Shown: positions 5,583 through 5,715 of the stretch, piece by piece
Layout: the number at the start of each line of letters is the position of its first letter
Numbering within the stretch: the stretch's first letter is position 1
Source of the DNA: an uncultured Vampirovibrio sp.
GTDB lineage: Bacteria > Cyanobacteriota > Vampirovibrionia > Gastranaerophilales > Gastranaerophilaceae
DNA: 5,715 bases
Assembly (NCBI GenBank): GCA_910584405.1
Contig: CAJUAL010000026.1
Span: 1 to 5,715 of the forward strand
Direction of reading: 5' to 3'
Notes under the pieces: model-generated
Databases searched by the model: none
Seen by the model: the letters and a program-made list of their open reading frames with translations, nothing else
Told to the model about the DNA's origin: nothing
Program-made: the position numbers and the translations under genes

Positions 5583-5715
5583 GCCATGAAAGATGTCGAT
5601 TGTGTCGGTGTCGTAGACCAGATCCACACGTTTCCCACATATTGCACAGGCACGCTGTAGTGATGCTTGTTCAGAGTGACGTAGCTGTTACGCTGAACCG
5701 TTGCGACAGCCCGCT
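5583..5715 (-). pseudogene. istA: IS21-family IstA transposase C-terminal remnant, frameshifted, runs off the window
   Basis: Reading the minus strand from the right edge, the translation contains ATVQRNSYVTLNKHHYSVPV then QYVG. This is the signature of the C-terminal beta domain of IS21 IstA transposases (HYYSVP..yvGk.V...y....ieifh). At 5633-5630 the frame breaks: GGAAACGT would need one more A to read G-K-R. In the shifted frame the homology continues as RVDLVYDTDTIDIFHG to about 5583. Beyond that point the expected IAxHxR segment is missing and the sequence is unrelated, so the gene is both frameshifted and truncated. The IstB partner would lie downstream on the minus strand but is absent. 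The rest of the element lies outside the window, to the right. Confidence 0.8.

Noticed and set aside
5391..5627. 78-aa minus-strand ORF as an independent gene
   Set aside because: Its first part is the frameshifted IstA tail and the rest is a read-through into unrelated sequence and antisense to rhuM's end.

Overview
The window looks like an accessory, defence-type region from a member of the Bacteroidota (Bacteroides/Parabacteroides/Prevotella-like). It is AT-rich, and genes mostly start on ATG without a clear Shine-Dalgarno sequence. Two promoters match the Bacteroidota consensus (TTTG, about 20 bp, TAnnTTTG), and the edge carries debris of an IS21-type transposase. No rRNA, tRNA or CRISPR array is visible.

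Layout: 1-67 is probably the 3' end of a gene entering from the left, followed by a hairpin terminator (84-121). Positions 122-870 hold no intact gene. They contain ORF remnants, a striking T9G9 double homopolymer (290-307) and an open but start-less frame ending at 847. On the minus strand, a two-gene small-protein unit reads leftward. It consists of a 69-aa Cys/His-rich protein (1372-1163) and a 43-aa basic protein (1064-933), and it has its own promoter (1463-1432) and a good terminator (909-874). About 130 bp carrying two perfect palindromes separates this unit's transcription start region from that of a rightward operon.

The rightward operon (promoter 1523-1554) has four tightly packed genes: a 458-aa RloA/AbiLi-like AAA/ABC-type ATPase, a 196-aa multi-pass membrane protein with the features of KwaA, a 287-aa KwaB/DUF4868-like protein, and a 332-aa RhuM-family protein. 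kwaA and kwaB form the Kiwa anti-phage system. The ATPase is of the kind usually paired with an RloB nuclease-like partner, but here kwaA starts 12 nt after its stop and no RloB is present. The most interesting reading is an extended or hybrid Kiwa locus in which a DNA-repair-type ATPase and RhuM are co-expressed with KwaAB; it could also be a simple pile-up of defence genes. RhuM visibly differs in base composition from the three genes before it and may be a separate acquisition.

After rhuM the sequence becomes mosaic. About 160 bp is unassigned, followed by a minus-strand, frameshifted C-terminal fragment of an IS21 IstA-type transposase that runs off the right edge.
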